Assembly: GCA_947503305.1 (NCBI GenBank)
Contig: CANNDF010000002.1
Span: forward strand, 62,001 to 126,000
DNA length: 64,000 nucleotides
Direction of reading: 5' to 3'
Source of the DNA: an uncultured Dokdonia sp.
Lineage (GTDB): Bacteria > Bacteroidota > Bacteroidia > Flavobacteriales > Flavobacteriaceae
The stretch's first letter is position 1. Every line of letters starts with the position of its first letter. The notes under the pieces are model-generated. The model saw only the letters and a program-made list of their open reading frames with translations. It did not search any database and was not told the DNA's origin. Shown here piece after piece: positions 49,133-58,356 of the stretch. The position numbers were made by a program, and so were the translations under genes.

Positions 49133-51637
49133 CTAAAAATAAACCCTCACAACAGCATTGGCAGTTGTTCCCAAAGAAAAACGTGAAAATTGAGTAGGTA
49201 TATCATCTTCCCCTAAACGGAAGAAATTATTAATCGTATTCTCTCTGTCTAAAACATTCCAAACAGAAGCACCTATCTCAGTATATAATTTCTTAGAGAT
49301 AGGCCATTTGTAAAGTAAGGAAGCATCTACTCTAAAAAAGTTTGCGATTCTTACGCTATTGGCTAATCCAAAATTAATTTCATCATCAACTACTTCACTG
49401 CCCGCAAGAGGTATGGAAGTTGGTTTTCCAGTCCTATAATTAAGTCCTGCTGCGATACGTAGTTTATCGTAAGAATAGGAGGTTCCAACCGTAATAGAAT
49501 GCATATTATCAAAATTACTGGGAAATGAGACATCTTCAAGACTCTCAAAGGTATATTCATTGACCATATAGGAATAGCTCAACCAACTGCTCAGATTTTT
49601 CAGTTGTTTTCGTAGTAAGAAATCGATACCCGTAACTTCATAGCTTCCTGTAGCCTTCGCAAATTCAAATTTTGTAGTAAATCCCTGGCTCTGTGCAGTA
49701 ATCCCATCTACTGTCTTATAGTAAACCGTTGCATCAACAAGCCAACCGTCTTTAGCATATCGTGTTCCTAAGGAGGCTTGTTTGCTTTCCAAAATAGGAA
49801 TGCTGTCATTATCGGTGAGTTGCCATCTTCTTCGTTCAACACCTAAAAAATCATTTTGAAAATTTATGATTTGTGATGTATTTTGATGCTTAAACTCTCC
49901 TAAAACCTCCACTTGAAAATGCTCCCCTATCGCTTTGTTTATACTAAGTCTTGGTTCTACTAAAACCGTATCAAACTCTCCTATATAATTAGTACGTAAG
50001 CCAGGCTTTATTGAAAACCCTCTGTCGTCTTGATAAAACGCTTGTACAAAAACTGCGTGTTCTCGGAGTACTTCGGAGTCACGTCGTAAAAAACGGGGCA
50101 CATCAATATCATTAAGATTAGTAATTTCAGACTCTGTAAACTGATATCCTAAAGAAACTTGAGCAACATCTAGGTTATAGTCTGCATTAATTTTAGCGCC
50201 AGTTTCCGAAACGATATTTTCCTGTAAAAAACGTTGTTGTTCGAGTACATTGGCATTTATCCCTTGCAACCTGTAATCTGTATTGTACACACTAATTTGA
50301 GTCGAAAACCTGAAATTCCATCGTCTATCGTAATAAAGCCCCGCTGCTATACTATTTTGAGACAAGCTACTTTCTCTGGTTTCTGTAATTCCTTCTAAAG
50401 AAGCTGTTTCATCAAAGGTTAGGTCATTGTTAACCACAATAAAATTTAAACGTATATTATCATCTTCTGTTGGTTTATATAGCCATCGAAAAGACGCATC
50501 GAAGAAAGAGAAGCTTTGGTTTGAATTAATAACACTCTGCTCATTTTCGGCAATCTCGGTTTCCTGCGTGACGCGATCAAAAAAAACGTCAAAAGTGGGT
50601 GTTCGTACCAGATCATCAATAGACCTTCTTCCTGCTATTTGTATTGAAGATTTTTCCCCTAAAGGAATATCTGCAAATGCGTCTGCACTAATAAAATTAG
50701 ACCCTGCACTTCCTTTGAAACGAGACTGTAACTGCTCGTCTGTTCGTAAATCAATAGTGCCTGAAACACCATCAGTCAACGAGGCTTCGGCACCATTAGT
50801 GACGACTGTAACCTTCTGCGTTATTTGAGGATTAAAGCTAGAGATGAGTCCAAAAAAGTGCCCGGATTGATACATTTTTATACCATCCCAAAGAATGAGA
50901 TTTTGATCGTTAGATCCTCCCCGAATATTGATATTGGAAACCGTTTCATCTATACTCTGAATCCCAGGAAGTGCCTGAACGGTTTGTAGAACATCCGTTT
51001 CGATTAGACCTGGTAAGGTTGTAAATCGGGAAAAATCAATACCCGTTGACCCATCTTCTTTTTTATCAATACCTCTAACAATATATCCTTTGAGAACAAT
51101 ACCTGTTATAGTTTCTTGCTCTTCGTACATTGGTATAGTATCACACTGATTTTTTGTAAAAAAACGCGCGACTCTCTTAATAGGCTTAAATCCCAAATAC
51201 CGAATTTGAATGATTTCATCGAGGCTTCCTACTATTATTTTAAAATAACCTCTAGCATCGCTAATGGTATTTGATGCATTGGATTGAATGGTAGCATCTG
51301 CAAGCGGTTGTTGAGACATTACATTCTGAAGATATCCACAAATCTCAAAAGTTCTGGTGATCGTAATGACCAATGCACTCACTCTGAAAAATCGCAAGTT
51401 TGTTTCGGATTCTAAACGTTTAAGCGCTTTGTTTAGATTATCTTCTGAAGTAGTCGGGAGAACATAAATATCACTGATTAAATCACTCTGATAGTTAAAC
51501 CGAACCTGATGCTTTTTGGAGAGTGCATCCAATACTTGTTTAATAGGTACCTTTTCCTGAGCATTCTGTCCGTGAAATAAGACACTCCAAAAAACAGCAA
51601 TTAAAAATAGGGTATATGAATAACGCTTATTTCGCAT
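49133..51637 (-). CDS. FecA-like TonB-dependent receptor with STN signalling domain
   Basis: 834 residues. Signal peptide (SYTLFLIAVFWSVLFHGQ), STN domain at about 27-95 (VPIKQVLDALSKKHQVRFNY), a carboxypeptidase-like Ig domain (about 110-170), plug with RGGSNDQNLILWDGIKMYQ near 240, then a beta barrel ending RVYF. The STN domain means it can signal through FecR to an ECF sigma. It overlaps FecR by 11 nt, giving a sigma - FecR - receptor operon. Ligand unknown; the divergent acidic lipoproteins are candidates to work with it. Confidence 0.9.
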   Translation of the reverse strand: MRNKRYSYTLFLIAVFWSVLFHGQNAQEKVPIKQVLDALSKKHQVRFNYQSDLISDIYVLPTTSEDNLNKALKRLESETNLRFFRVSALVITITRTFEICGYLQNVMSQQPLADATIQSNASNTISDARGYFKIIVGSLDEIIQIRYLGFKPIKRVARFFTKNQCDTIPMYEEQETITGIVLKGYIVRGIDKKEDGSTGIDFSRFTTLPGLIETDVLQTVQALPGIQSIDETVSNINIRGGSNDQNLILWDGIKMYQSGHFFGLISSFNPQITQKVTVVTNGAEASLTDGVSGTIDLRTDEQLQSRFKGSAGSNFISADAFADIPLGEKSSIQIAGRRSIDDLVRTPTFDVFFDRVTQETEIAENEQSVINSNQSFSFFDASFRWLYKPTEDDNIRLNFIVVNNDLTFDETASLEGITETRESSLSQNSIAAGLYYDRRWNFRFSTQISVYNTDYRLQGINANVLEQQRFLQENIVSETGAKINADYNLDVAQVSLGYQFTESEITNLNDIDVPRFLRRDSEVLREHAVFVQAFYQDDRGFSIKPGLRTNYIGEFDTVLVEPRLSINKAIGEHFQVEVLGEFKHQNTSQIINFQNDFLGVERRRWQLTDNDSIPILESKQASLGTRYAKDGWLVDATVYYKTVDGITAQSQGFTTKFEFAKATGSYEVTGIDFLLRKQLKNLSSWLSYSYMVNEYTFESLEDVSFPSNFDNMHSITVGTSYSYDKLRIAAGLNYRTGKPTSIPLAGSEVVDDEINFGLANSVRIANFFRVDASLLYKWPISKKLYTEIGASVWNVLDRENTINNFFRLGEDDIPTQFSRFSLGTTANAVVRVYF

Positions 51638-52529
51638 CTCTTATAAGGACCGAAGTTTCTGTATTAAACGTGTAGGTCAAATTGAGAGCTTGCGTAATTT
51701 CCTTTAAAGCATTCTCTAAGTTATTGTGTTCAAATGCTCCTGAGAATTTGATAGAAGCATCAATTTCATTGTATAAAACCTCTATATCATATTGCTTTTC
51801 TAGTGCTTCAAATACCTGGGCTATCGGTATTTCTTCAAACGCACTTAATTGTTGCAGCCATTCAGGCTGTGCCAGCACTATATCAACAACTTGGGGATCA
51901 TTGTTAGAGAAATAATAGGCTTTTCCAGCGGGCAATTTTGTGGTGATATTGTTATGTACTACTTGCACGAGACCTTCATAGCAGGAAACACTAAAAATGC
52001 TATCACGAGAAGTCACATTGAATTCCGTTCCTAATACCCTTATGGTTCCATAAGAAGTCTCTACATCAAATCGTTTCCCTTTAGCAACATCAAAAAAGGC
52101 TTCTCCTTTTAACTCAACGCTTCTCTGCGTATCCCATTCCTTCTCGTTATATCGGAGCTCGGAATCACCGTTCAATGTAACTTCAGAATGATCTGGAAGC
52201 TCAATCAACTGTTTTTCCGCTATATCAGTATTATAAGTTTCATAGGGGCTTTGTCCAAAAAGATAATAGAGTCCAAAGCCAACAACAAATACCGCTGCAA
52301 TACGCGATGCCATTCTAAACCAGTTAATTTTAGGATTTAATTTTTGTGTTAGCTGTTCATCTAATGCTTCAAAGGGTAGTACTTTTGACGGATTCTGACC
52401 TTTAAAACGTACGGCTTCTTCAAGAATCTCTTCGATCAAATCAACATCATCAAACGCATCATAAACCTCTTGCTCCTGAGGAGTAAGTTCGTTATTCAAT
52501 CGTTTTTTCATTAAGTACTCTTTATCCAT
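51627..52529 (-). CDS. FecR-family anti-sigma factor
   Basis: 300 residues. N-terminal sigma-binding helices (EYLMKKRLNNELTPQEQEVY), one TM helix near 72-90 (MASRIAAVFVVGFGLYYLFG), the FecR domain (IELPDHSEVTLNGDSELRYN, GEAFFDVAKGKRFDVETSYG, GTEFNVTS) and a C-terminal DUF4974-type STN-binding module (IAQVFEALEKQYDIEVLY). It passes receptor state to the ECF sigma upstream. Confidence 0.92.
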   Translation of the reverse strand: MDKEYLMKKRLNNELTPQEQEVYDAFDDVDLIEEILEEAVRFKGQNPSKVLPFEALDEQLTQKLNPKINWFRMASRIAAVFVVGFGLYYLFGQSPYETYNTDIAEKQLIELPDHSEVTLNGDSELRYNEKEWDTQRSVELKGEAFFDVAKGKRFDVETSYGTIRVLGTEFNVTSRDSIFSVSCYEGLVQVVHNNITTKLPAGKAYYFSNNDPQVVDIVLAQPEWLQQLSAFEEIPIAQVFEALEKQYDIEVLYNEIDASIKFSGAFEHNNLENALKEITQALNLTYTFNTETSVLIRDAK

Positions 52530-52579
52530 TCAATCCATTTTATAGTATTAAAACAACTTACTTGCTCATTGTCCCAAAC

Positions 52580-53164
52580 TTATTTTAATTTAAATCCATC
52601 AAGCTGTGTTTTCAGCATTGCAAAAGCGGCATAAATACGGTGCTCTGCCACCTTTTTAGTAACTCCTGTTAATTCTGCAATCTCTTTATGTGTTTTTCCT
52701 TCGACTTTACTCAATATAAATGCTTCTCGGTGTTCAGGTTTTAAACTTGATAATACTTTTTCATATTGCTCTAAAAACTGGTCTTTTCGCATCAAAAATT
52801 CAGGAGATTCATTGGTATAATCCTTAAATGTGACTTTCCTATAATTAAGTTTTACCTTCTGGTGTTTTGTCTCATTTAGCATTAAATTATTTGCAATGGT
52901 ATAGAGATAGGATTTTGCTGCTTCGGGTGCTACTTTTGCACAATTCTCCCACATCTTAATAAAAGCGTCTTGGACCTTATCAGATGGATTGAGTAATCCT
53001 CCATATTTATAATACAGTATATCGCTAAGCCCTTGGGCATACTTTTCGTACAACCTAGAAAAAAGCGATTTATCGCATATATTCTGATGTAATTTTTTAG
53101 ACAATGGCTTGCATATTGGGTTATTAAATATATCGAAAAAAAGTTTTATATTTTTTCGGGACAT
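52580..53164 (-). CDS. FecI-like ECF RNA polymerase sigma factor
   Basis: 194 residues. Region 2: LFSRLYEKYAQGLSDILYY, DKVQDAFIKMWENCAK; region 4: LKPEHREAFILSKVEGKTHKEI and AELTGVTKKVAEHRIYAAFAMLK. It lacks N-terminal membrane features. First gene of the sigma-FecR-receptor operon, which diverges from the lipoprotein pair across a 106-nt gap. Confidence 0.92.
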   Translation of the reverse strand: MSRKNIKLFFDIFNNPICKPLSKKLHQNICDKSLFSRLYEKYAQGLSDILYYKYGGLLNPSDKVQDAFIKMWENCAKVAPEAAKSYLYTIANNLMLNETKHQKVKLNYRKVTFKDYTNESPEFLMRKDQFLEQYEKVLSSLKPEHREAFILSKVEGKTHKEIAELTGVTKKVAEHRIYAAFAMLKTQLDGFKLK

Positions 53165-53270
53165 TTAAAAAGTGAGTTGTTTTAGTAGTAAACTTAGAGA
53201 AGAATAATCAGCATTTAAAATGCTTGACAATCTCTAAAATCAATCGAAATACGAACAAAATTTTATTATT

Positions 53271-55055
53271 ATGAAAATTATCAAAGCTACTTTCGTACTA
53301 TTACTTGGACTTGTACTCCTTGTTTCTTGTCGCACAGAAGATGACGCTTTTATTGATCCTCCGATTGAAGAAGCCATAACTGCTAATTCAACCGTTGCTA
53401 ATTTAATTAGTCGAACCACTCAAAATGACGGCTCACCTGATAATATCATTGATAATGCCAGTTGTTTGAGCATTCAGCTTCCTGTTACTGTTATTGTTAA
53501 TGGAATTGAGATAACCATTGATGATGAAGATGGTTATGAAGAAATTGAAGATATTCTCGACCTTTTTGACGATGATGTGGATAGCGTAGAAATTAGCTAT
53601 CCCGTAATTGTTATTTTGCCTGATTTTTCTACAGTTACTGTAAATTCTGATGAAGAATTAGCGGCATTAGCCACTGATTGTGTAGGAGAAAATGAAAACG
53701 ATGATGACATAGAATGTATTGATTTTCAATATCCGATAACAGCTTCTGTTTTTGATGAAAATAATGAGCTTATCGATACCATTACTATCAATAATGATGA
53801 GGAAATGTTTGATTTTATCGAAAATTTAGATGATTTTGTTGCCGTGACTATTGAATTCCCCATCATCTTAATTCTAGCAGATGGGACAACTGTAAGTGTT
53901 AACAGTATTCAAGAACTTATTACGGCAATCGAAAATGCAGATGATTCCTGTGATGAAGATGATGACAATGATTTTGATGATGATGATTGTGAATCTTGTT
54001 CTACAAGCGACCTTGATGCGATATTTACAGAGTGCGCCGAATGGACAGTCGATAAATTAGAGCGTGATGATGAGGATTTAGAAGATCAATTCAGCAATTA
54101 CATATTCTCATTCTCCTCTGACGGTATGATTACGGCTAGTGAAAATGGAAATGTAAGTATGGGAACTTGGGAGGCTTCTGGAACTACAGGTAATATAACA
54201 GTAGATATAGATATTCCAGATTTACCTGAGTTTAATGATAGCTGGACACTACATGAAATAGAAGAAGAAACCGGAGAAGTCAAAGTTGATCTAAGAATTG
54301 GCGATGATCGCTTACGCTTTGAAAGTGACTGCGCCACGGATGACGGTGGAGATGTGGATGACTCAGTTCTTGTAAACGCCCTAACAACTGGAGATTGGTA
54401 CGTTAATCTATTTTTTGATGATGTAGATGAAACTGCCGATTTTGCAGATTACGTGTTCAACTTTGCTACAGATAATACTGCTACAGCCACAGACGACAAT
54501 GGTACCACTAATGGGAACTGGTCAACCGGTTTTGGAGATGAAACCGATTTAGAATTAATTCTAAATTTCGGAACTGGCATTCCACTAGATGAGCTTCAAG
54601 AAGATTGGGATGTAATTGAAGTGACAGATGAGATAATACGACTTCGCGATATTAGCGGAGATGGTACCGAAGATTTACTAACCTTTGGAAGGACCCCTTT
54701 TGACGGAGGTATGGGAGGAGATGATTTGGAGGCAATTCTAGCCGATGGAATATGGTTTGTTGCCTCTTATACAGAAGACAATGACGATCAAACAGCTATC
54801 TATAATGGATATGAGATTGACTTTGAAAGTAATGGAACAGTAACAGCATCAAATGGAAGTAACATGAATAATGGAACTTGGATGGTATTTAGTGGAGGTA
54901 ATCAAATGGCGCTGAATTTTGGAACAGATGCCCCATTTGATGAGTTTAATGATGATGATTGGGATGTCATCTCCGTCTCTCCTGATGAAGTTACAATTCA
55001 GGATGTAAGTGGTGGAAATGGTGGAATAGACACTTTAACTTTACAAAAACTATAA
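53271..55055 (+). CDS. Highly acidic modular secreted lipoprotein
   Basis: 594 residues. Lipoprotein signal MKIIKATFVLLLGLVLLVSC. Two related domains of about 75 residues follow (from C65, IQLPVTVIVNGIEITI...VTVNSDEELAALATDC; and FQYPITASVFDENNELIDTI...VSVNSIQELITAI). Then a Cys/Asp/Glu segment (DEDDDNDFDDDDCESC) leads to three lipocalin-like modules of about 100 residues, each W-x(n)-Y-F-x-F-x-S/T-NG-x-W, ending with a DISG-G-(I/T)-D-x-L-T strand. Very low pI and possible Ca2+ binding are inferences. Divergent from the FecI operon. Confidence 0.75.
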   Translation: MKIIKATFVLLLGLVLLVSCRTEDDAFIDPPIEEAITANSTVANLISRTTQNDGSPDNIIDNASCLSIQLPVTVIVNGIEITIDDEDGYEEIEDILDLFDDDVDSVEISYPVIVILPDFSTVTVNSDEELAALATDCVGENENDDDIECIDFQYPITASVFDENNELIDTITINNDEEMFDFIENLDDFVAVTIEFPIILILADGTTVSVNSIQELITAIENADDSCDEDDDNDFDDDDCESCSTSDLDAIFTECAEWTVDKLERDDEDLEDQFSNYIFSFSSDGMITASENGNVSMGTWEASGTTGNITVDIDIPDLPEFNDSWTLHEIEEETGEVKVDLRIGDDRLRFESDCATDDGGDVDDSVLVNALTTGDWYVNLFFDDVDETADFADYVFNFATDNTATATDDNGTTNGNWSTGFGDETDLELILNFGTGIPLDELQEDWDVIEVTDEIIRLRDISGDGTEDLLTFGRTPFDGGMGGDDLEAILADGIWFVASYTEDNDDQTAIYNGYEIDFESNGTVTASNGSNMNNGTWMVFSGGNQMALNFGTDAPFDEFNDDDWDVISVSPDEVTIQDVSGGNGGIDTLTLQKL

Positions 55056-55065
55056 ATTAAAAAAG

Positions 55066-55563
55066 ATGAAGCATTTAAAAGTATATAGGATTATTTTAGT
55101 AATAGGGCTAATGATAATTATCGGCTGCTCAACAGATGATAGTAATAATGACTCTCAAAGCAGTACCGCTCAGGTAGAAGAAGCACAAAGTACTGCTCAA
55201 AATGGCACCTGGCGAATTACAAATTTCAACGATTCCGGACAGGATGAAACTTCGGATTTTAATGGATATGTATTCGCATTTGCTAGTAATGGGACGTTGA
55301 CAGTTACCAATGGTAACAATACCATAACAGGGAGTTGGTCAGTAACTGATGATAGTAACAGTAGCAGTGACAGTAGTGATGACGATGGTGATAGCAGTAG
55401 TGATGTAGATTTCAACATCTTTTTCCCAGTTCCTGAAAGCAATGATTTTGAAGATTTGAATGACGACTGGGACATTAATTCAATCTCAGATACTGTTATT
55501 GACTTAATTGATATCAGTGGTGGTAATGGAGGCACTGATATATTGACCTTTGAGCGGAATTAA
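55066..55563 (+). CDS. Small acidic secreted lipoprotein, single module
   Basis: 165 residues. Lipoprotein signal MKHLKVYRIILVIGLMIIIGC, then one copy of the module repeated at the C-terminus of the previous gene: NGTWRITNFNDSGQDETSDF, NGYVFAFASNGTLTVTNG, a Ser/Asp run (NSSSDSSDDDGDSSSD), NDDWDINSI and DISGGNGGTDILTFERN. It starts 10 nt after the previous stop and ends before a terminator. Function unknown; same locus and same fold imply a shared job. Confidence 0.75.
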   Translation: MKHLKVYRIILVIGLMIIIGCSTDDSNNDSQSSTAQVEEAQSTAQNGTWRITNFNDSGQDETSDFNGYVFAFASNGTLTVTNGNNTITGSWSVTDDSNSSSDSSDDDGDSSSDVDFNIFFPVPESNDFEDLNDDWDINSISDTVIDLIDISGGNGGTDILTFERN

Positions 55564-55621
55564 TGAAAAAGGAAAAGCAGTGATCAGGTGATTCCCATTT
55601 GCCCCAAAGCATTTCATCCAT

Positions 55622-55655
55622 AAAACCAGTCAAGGCTTCTTGGCTGGTTTTGTTT
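55622..55655 (+). terminator. Terminator after the acidic lipoproteins
   Basis: 13-bp stem AAAACCAGTCAAG/CTTGGCTGGTTTT (one G-T wobble) with loop GCTT, followed by a T-rich tract. The preceding 58 nt (from 55564) show no feature. Confidence 0.8.
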
Positions 55656-55729
55656 ATTGAATCTTTTCTAATGTAATGCCTCAAGGCTCGCCCCGAGGAT
55701 GATTTACTAAATGTTATTTTTTTTGGTGA

Positions 55730-55901
55730 AAGTATAGTGGAGATAAAGAATTACAAGAATTTGGAGTTAGCATTTACAATTACTACGACAGTAATAATCA
55801 AAACAATAATTCGCTATGGAATGTCTATAAGTAAAGCTAGAAATATTGCTGAGAACTCAGGTATTGCTTTTGAAATTGATTCAATGGCGTTTTTAGAATA
55901 A
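55730..55901 (+). pseudogene. Probable gene remnant
   Basis: Two overlapping open frames without good starts. 55730-55834 encodes KYSGDKELQEFGVSIYNYY then DSNNQNNNSLWNVYK and a stop; another frame closes at 55901 with MSISKARNIAENSGIAFEID plus SMAFLE (ATG at 55821). Both have coding-like composition, suggesting a decayed gene. The rest of 55656-56159 is non-coding and AT-rich, apart from the direct repeat at 55981. Confidence 0.35.
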
Positions 55902-55980
55902 AATAATATTAAACACTCGTTACAAACGAGCACTAAGGGGGTTATATAATATATCAAAGGGTAAAATATGAAGGGGTGTT

Positions 55981-56000
55981 GGTATATTTCTTTCGTCGAA
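55981..56000 (+). repeat. 20-nt direct repeat, left copy
   Basis: GGTATATTTCTTTCGTCGAA, one mismatch from 57265-57284. Both copies are followed by related AT-rich sequence (TTAAAATT, GGTAATT, ATCAATT in the same order). The two flank the coiled-coil lipoprotein gene. Confidence 0.6.
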
Positions 56001-56159
56001 TAGTAAGTGTATGAATCTATTAAAATTTATGAGTAATTATAGGTAATTTGCATATTATCAATTAATTAGTATCTTTATTTTATCCCTAAGTGTAATGTTA
56101 ATATCATAAATTGGTATAGAGATTACAGTTAGGGTTTTTTAATTAAAGTGGTATATGTT

Positions 56160-57182
56160 ATGGTATTTATAAAGTCTTTATTTCGTGTTTTACTACTCTC
56201 TATAATGTTTATAATATTTGGGTGCGCTCCAAAAATAACTGCACTGAAACTTGAAGAAGAGCTAAGAAATTGCCAATTAAATCTTGGTGAAACTGATTTG
56301 ACTCATACTCTTACAATAAAAAAAATAGATTCTCTTATTCATACAAATATGGCTTTAGAGAATCAAAATAACTCAATTGTGTCTGAAATAACAATGCTCG
56401 AAAATAACCTCAAAGAGGAAGAGCAAGTCATATTGGAAATGAATGAAAATTATCAAAGATTATATTCTTCTCAAGATAGTTTACGTGGATTGAATAGAGA
56501 ACTACATTTATTAAATTCAAACTTATCGAAAGAAATATCATTGCAACAAAAGATGTTGGATTCAGCAATGTCTAATAAAGATGAGAGTAAAATAAATTTT
56601 AGTTTGAGTGAAGGAAGAGTGGCTTTTTATTGTCCAAAAGAAATGGAATATCAGAGGCCTTATAGTGTTGTTGGTTTAATAGCTGACGTTATATCAAATG
56701 AAGAGGCAAAATTATTACTGATAAATAAAATAAAAACATTAGATGAAACAGTAGATGTAAATAAATTACAGAATGATTCAATTCTCGTGCGCCAAATACA
56801 ATACTATAATTTAGTTGAATTAAGTTTAGATAAGGCTAAGAACAAAGGTTTTGAAATTAAAAAAATACATACTTCTGACAAACAAAGAGTAGAAGCAAAT
56901 ATGGAAGGATGGCATTGGGAAGTAACACCAATAGATACTGAGCCACATCAAAAACTTATTCTAACTGTATTTTATTTAGATGAAAATAATGTTTCAAATT
57001 ATAAATTATCTAAGTCATATAATATAAAGGTCAAAATCAAATCTTCACGATTTTTTGCAAACTTACGAACTAGATTCATAGAAGATACAGAATGGACAAT
57101 AGGTACGATTGTAATTCCTTTTCTGACTTTCCTTTATGGAAAACGTCGTAAAAAAAAAGAAGAAGAAAGTAAAGAAGATTGA
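56160..57182 (+). CDS. Coiled-coil lipoprotein with C-terminal TM helix
   Basis: 340 residues from ATG 56160 (a GTG frame start at 56148 is possible). Lipoprotein-type signal FIKSLFRVLLLSIMFIIFGC, a coiled coil at about 50-140 (ENQNNSIVSEITMLENNLKE, LHLLNSNLSKEISLQQKM). A beta-rich domain with EGRVAFYCPKEM and EGWHWEVTPIDTEPHQKLIL follows, then a C-terminal membrane helix (TIGTIVIPFLTFLYGK) and basic tail (KRRKKKEEESKED). Having both a lipid anchor and a C-terminal helix is unusual. Family not recognised. It stands alone between two direct repeats. Confidence 0.65.
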   Translation: MVFIKSLFRVLLLSIMFIIFGCAPKITALKLEEELRNCQLNLGETDLTHTLTIKKIDSLIHTNMALENQNNSIVSEITMLENNLKEEEQVILEMNENYQRLYSSQDSLRGLNRELHLLNSNLSKEISLQQKMLDSAMSNKDESKINFSLSEGRVAFYCPKEMEYQRPYSVVGLIADVISNEEAKLLLINKIKTLDETVDVNKLQNDSILVRQIQYYNLVELSLDKAKNKGFEIKKIHTSDKQRVEANMEGWHWEVTPIDTEPHQKLILTVFYLDENNVSNYKLSKSYNIKVKIKSSRFFANLRTRFIEDTEWTIGTIVIPFLTFLYGKRRKKKEEESKED

Positions 57183-57264
57183 TGAGGTTTCATAACAGCG
57201 CTATTTATGAGAAGTCTCTATATATAGGAAAGCTGATAATAAAAAACAAGAATATATTTGGAAA

Positions 57265-57284
57265 GGTATATTTCTTTCATCGAA
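57265..57284 (+). repeat. 20-nt direct repeat, right copy
   Basis: GGTATATTTCTTTCATCGAA, one mismatch from 55981-56000, 1,284 nt apart, placed after the coiled-coil lipoprotein gene. Confidence 0.6.
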
Positions 57285-57436
57285 AGGCTTCTACAAGATA
57301 ACATTAGGAAACTACATTAAAATTGATGGTAATTATCTTTTAATCAATTGATTAAATAGTTAGGCTATTTTTGAGTTAAATGTGATAACCTAAACAAATT
57401 TCATTTTTTATAGGAGAATTTGTTCATTTTTTTTTC

Positions 57437-57458
57437 TGATTACGGTTTTCCGTAATCA
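57437..57458. repeat. Perfect hairpin upstream of a small ORF
   Basis: 9-bp arms TGATTACGG/CCGTAATCA with a TTTT loop. It sits 44 nt upstream of the small ORF at 57502. No T-run follows on the plus strand, but eight or more T precede it, so it could end minus-strand transcription. The rest of 57183-57501 is AT-rich and non-coding. Confidence 0.55.
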
Positions 57459-57501
57459 TTCAAATATGTAATAAGTTATTTTAGTTTGTAATATTTTGAT
57501 T

Positions 57502-57612
57502 ATGAGATATTTTAGGATAGGTATAAATAGAGTTGCTTATGCTGTAATGAGTTTGGTTCGTAATAACGAAAATCCTAAAGACGTATTCAAACTAAATTTA
57601 ATTAAACAATAA
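57502..57612 (+). CDS. Small ORF, 36 residues, unknown
   Basis: MRYFRIGINRVAYAVMSLVR then NNENPKDVFKLNLIKQ. Basic and amphipathic, ending 6 nt before the ATG of the next gene, so it could be co-translated with it. No family recognised. Support is limited to start, spacing and composition. Confidence 0.4.
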   Translation: MRYFRIGINRVAYAVMSLVRNNENPKDVFKLNLIKQ

Positions 57613-57618
57613 TATTTT

Positions 57619-58356
57619 ATGGACTTAATTACTGTCGCACCTTTTGTTCTTATTATTATTTCTTCAGTTTCTGTAATCTTTGCAATTAGAAAAGAGAGAA
57701 TTGCAAAAAGGCAACTTTTATTAACTAAATCCGCAAATGATAAGTATGAAAAGTTAAAAAGTGAGTATCAAGAAGTAAGTAAATTATTTAGTGGTAATGA
57801 TGAGTTCCTTCAGAATGTATATGAAACATTACCTAAAATCACAGAAATACTTAAAGAATCATGTAGATCTGAAAAAATTAGTGTTTTAAACTTTGGATTA
57901 GATTTAGAGACGGTAGTACCTTGGTTGAATAATTCAATATTGCCTGACGAATGTTTTTCTAAAGTTTTTATTGAATATAAAGCTTTAATTATAAATCCAG
58001 ATTCAGATAATATTAAATCATTGATTGATGGAGAGAGTGACCTTAAATCTATAACAGTAAAAAGTAGATTAGAAGAAATAAAAAAATTAAACTTTCTTAA
58101 TATAGAACAAGTAAATATAGAAGTTAAATCCTATGATATTCCTCCTGTATTTCATGGGTTTATTTTGAATGATAAACATCTTTTTTTAAGTTATACAGAA
58201 ATTATTAATGGAAAACTAAGAGGGGGGTTATTTCCTTATATTTATATGGAGTTAGATAATACATCCAAACTGAATAGTCATTACTTCAATATGTATAAAT
58301 CTTGGTTCTCTCACTTTTGGAACTCTTCAACATTAGTTTATAACTTAAAAAAATGA
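57619..58356 (+). CDS. Hypothetical membrane-anchored protein, coupled to GDPD
   Basis: 245 residues. N-terminal membrane helix (LITVAPFVLIIISSVSVIFA), a short coiled coil (residues 30-60), then a soluble cytoplasmic domain. Its end (PPVFHGFILNDKHLFLSYTE, LRGGLFPYIYMELD and a final FSHFWNSSTLVYNL) resembles inactive phospholipase-D-like sensor domains seen in some regulators; this is a weak impression. The stop overlaps the phosphodiesterase start by 4 nt, so the two are made together. Confidence 0.6.
   Translation: MDLITVAPFVLIIISSVSVIFAIRKERIAKRQLLLTKSANDKYEKLKSEYQEVSKLFSGNDEFLQNVYETLPKITEILKESCRSEKISVLNFGLDLETVVPWLNNSILPDECFSKVFIEYKALIINPDSDNIKSLIDGESDLKSITVKSRLEEIKKLNFLNIEQVNIEVKSYDIPPVFHGFILNDKHLFLSYTEIINGKLRGGLFPYIYMELDNTSKLNSHYFNMYKSWFSHFWNSSTLVYNLKK

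Noticed and set aside
55564-57501. Integron or transposon remnant
   Set aside because: No transposase, integrase, terminal inverted repeats or attC-like structure could be recognised; only a 20-nt direct repeat.
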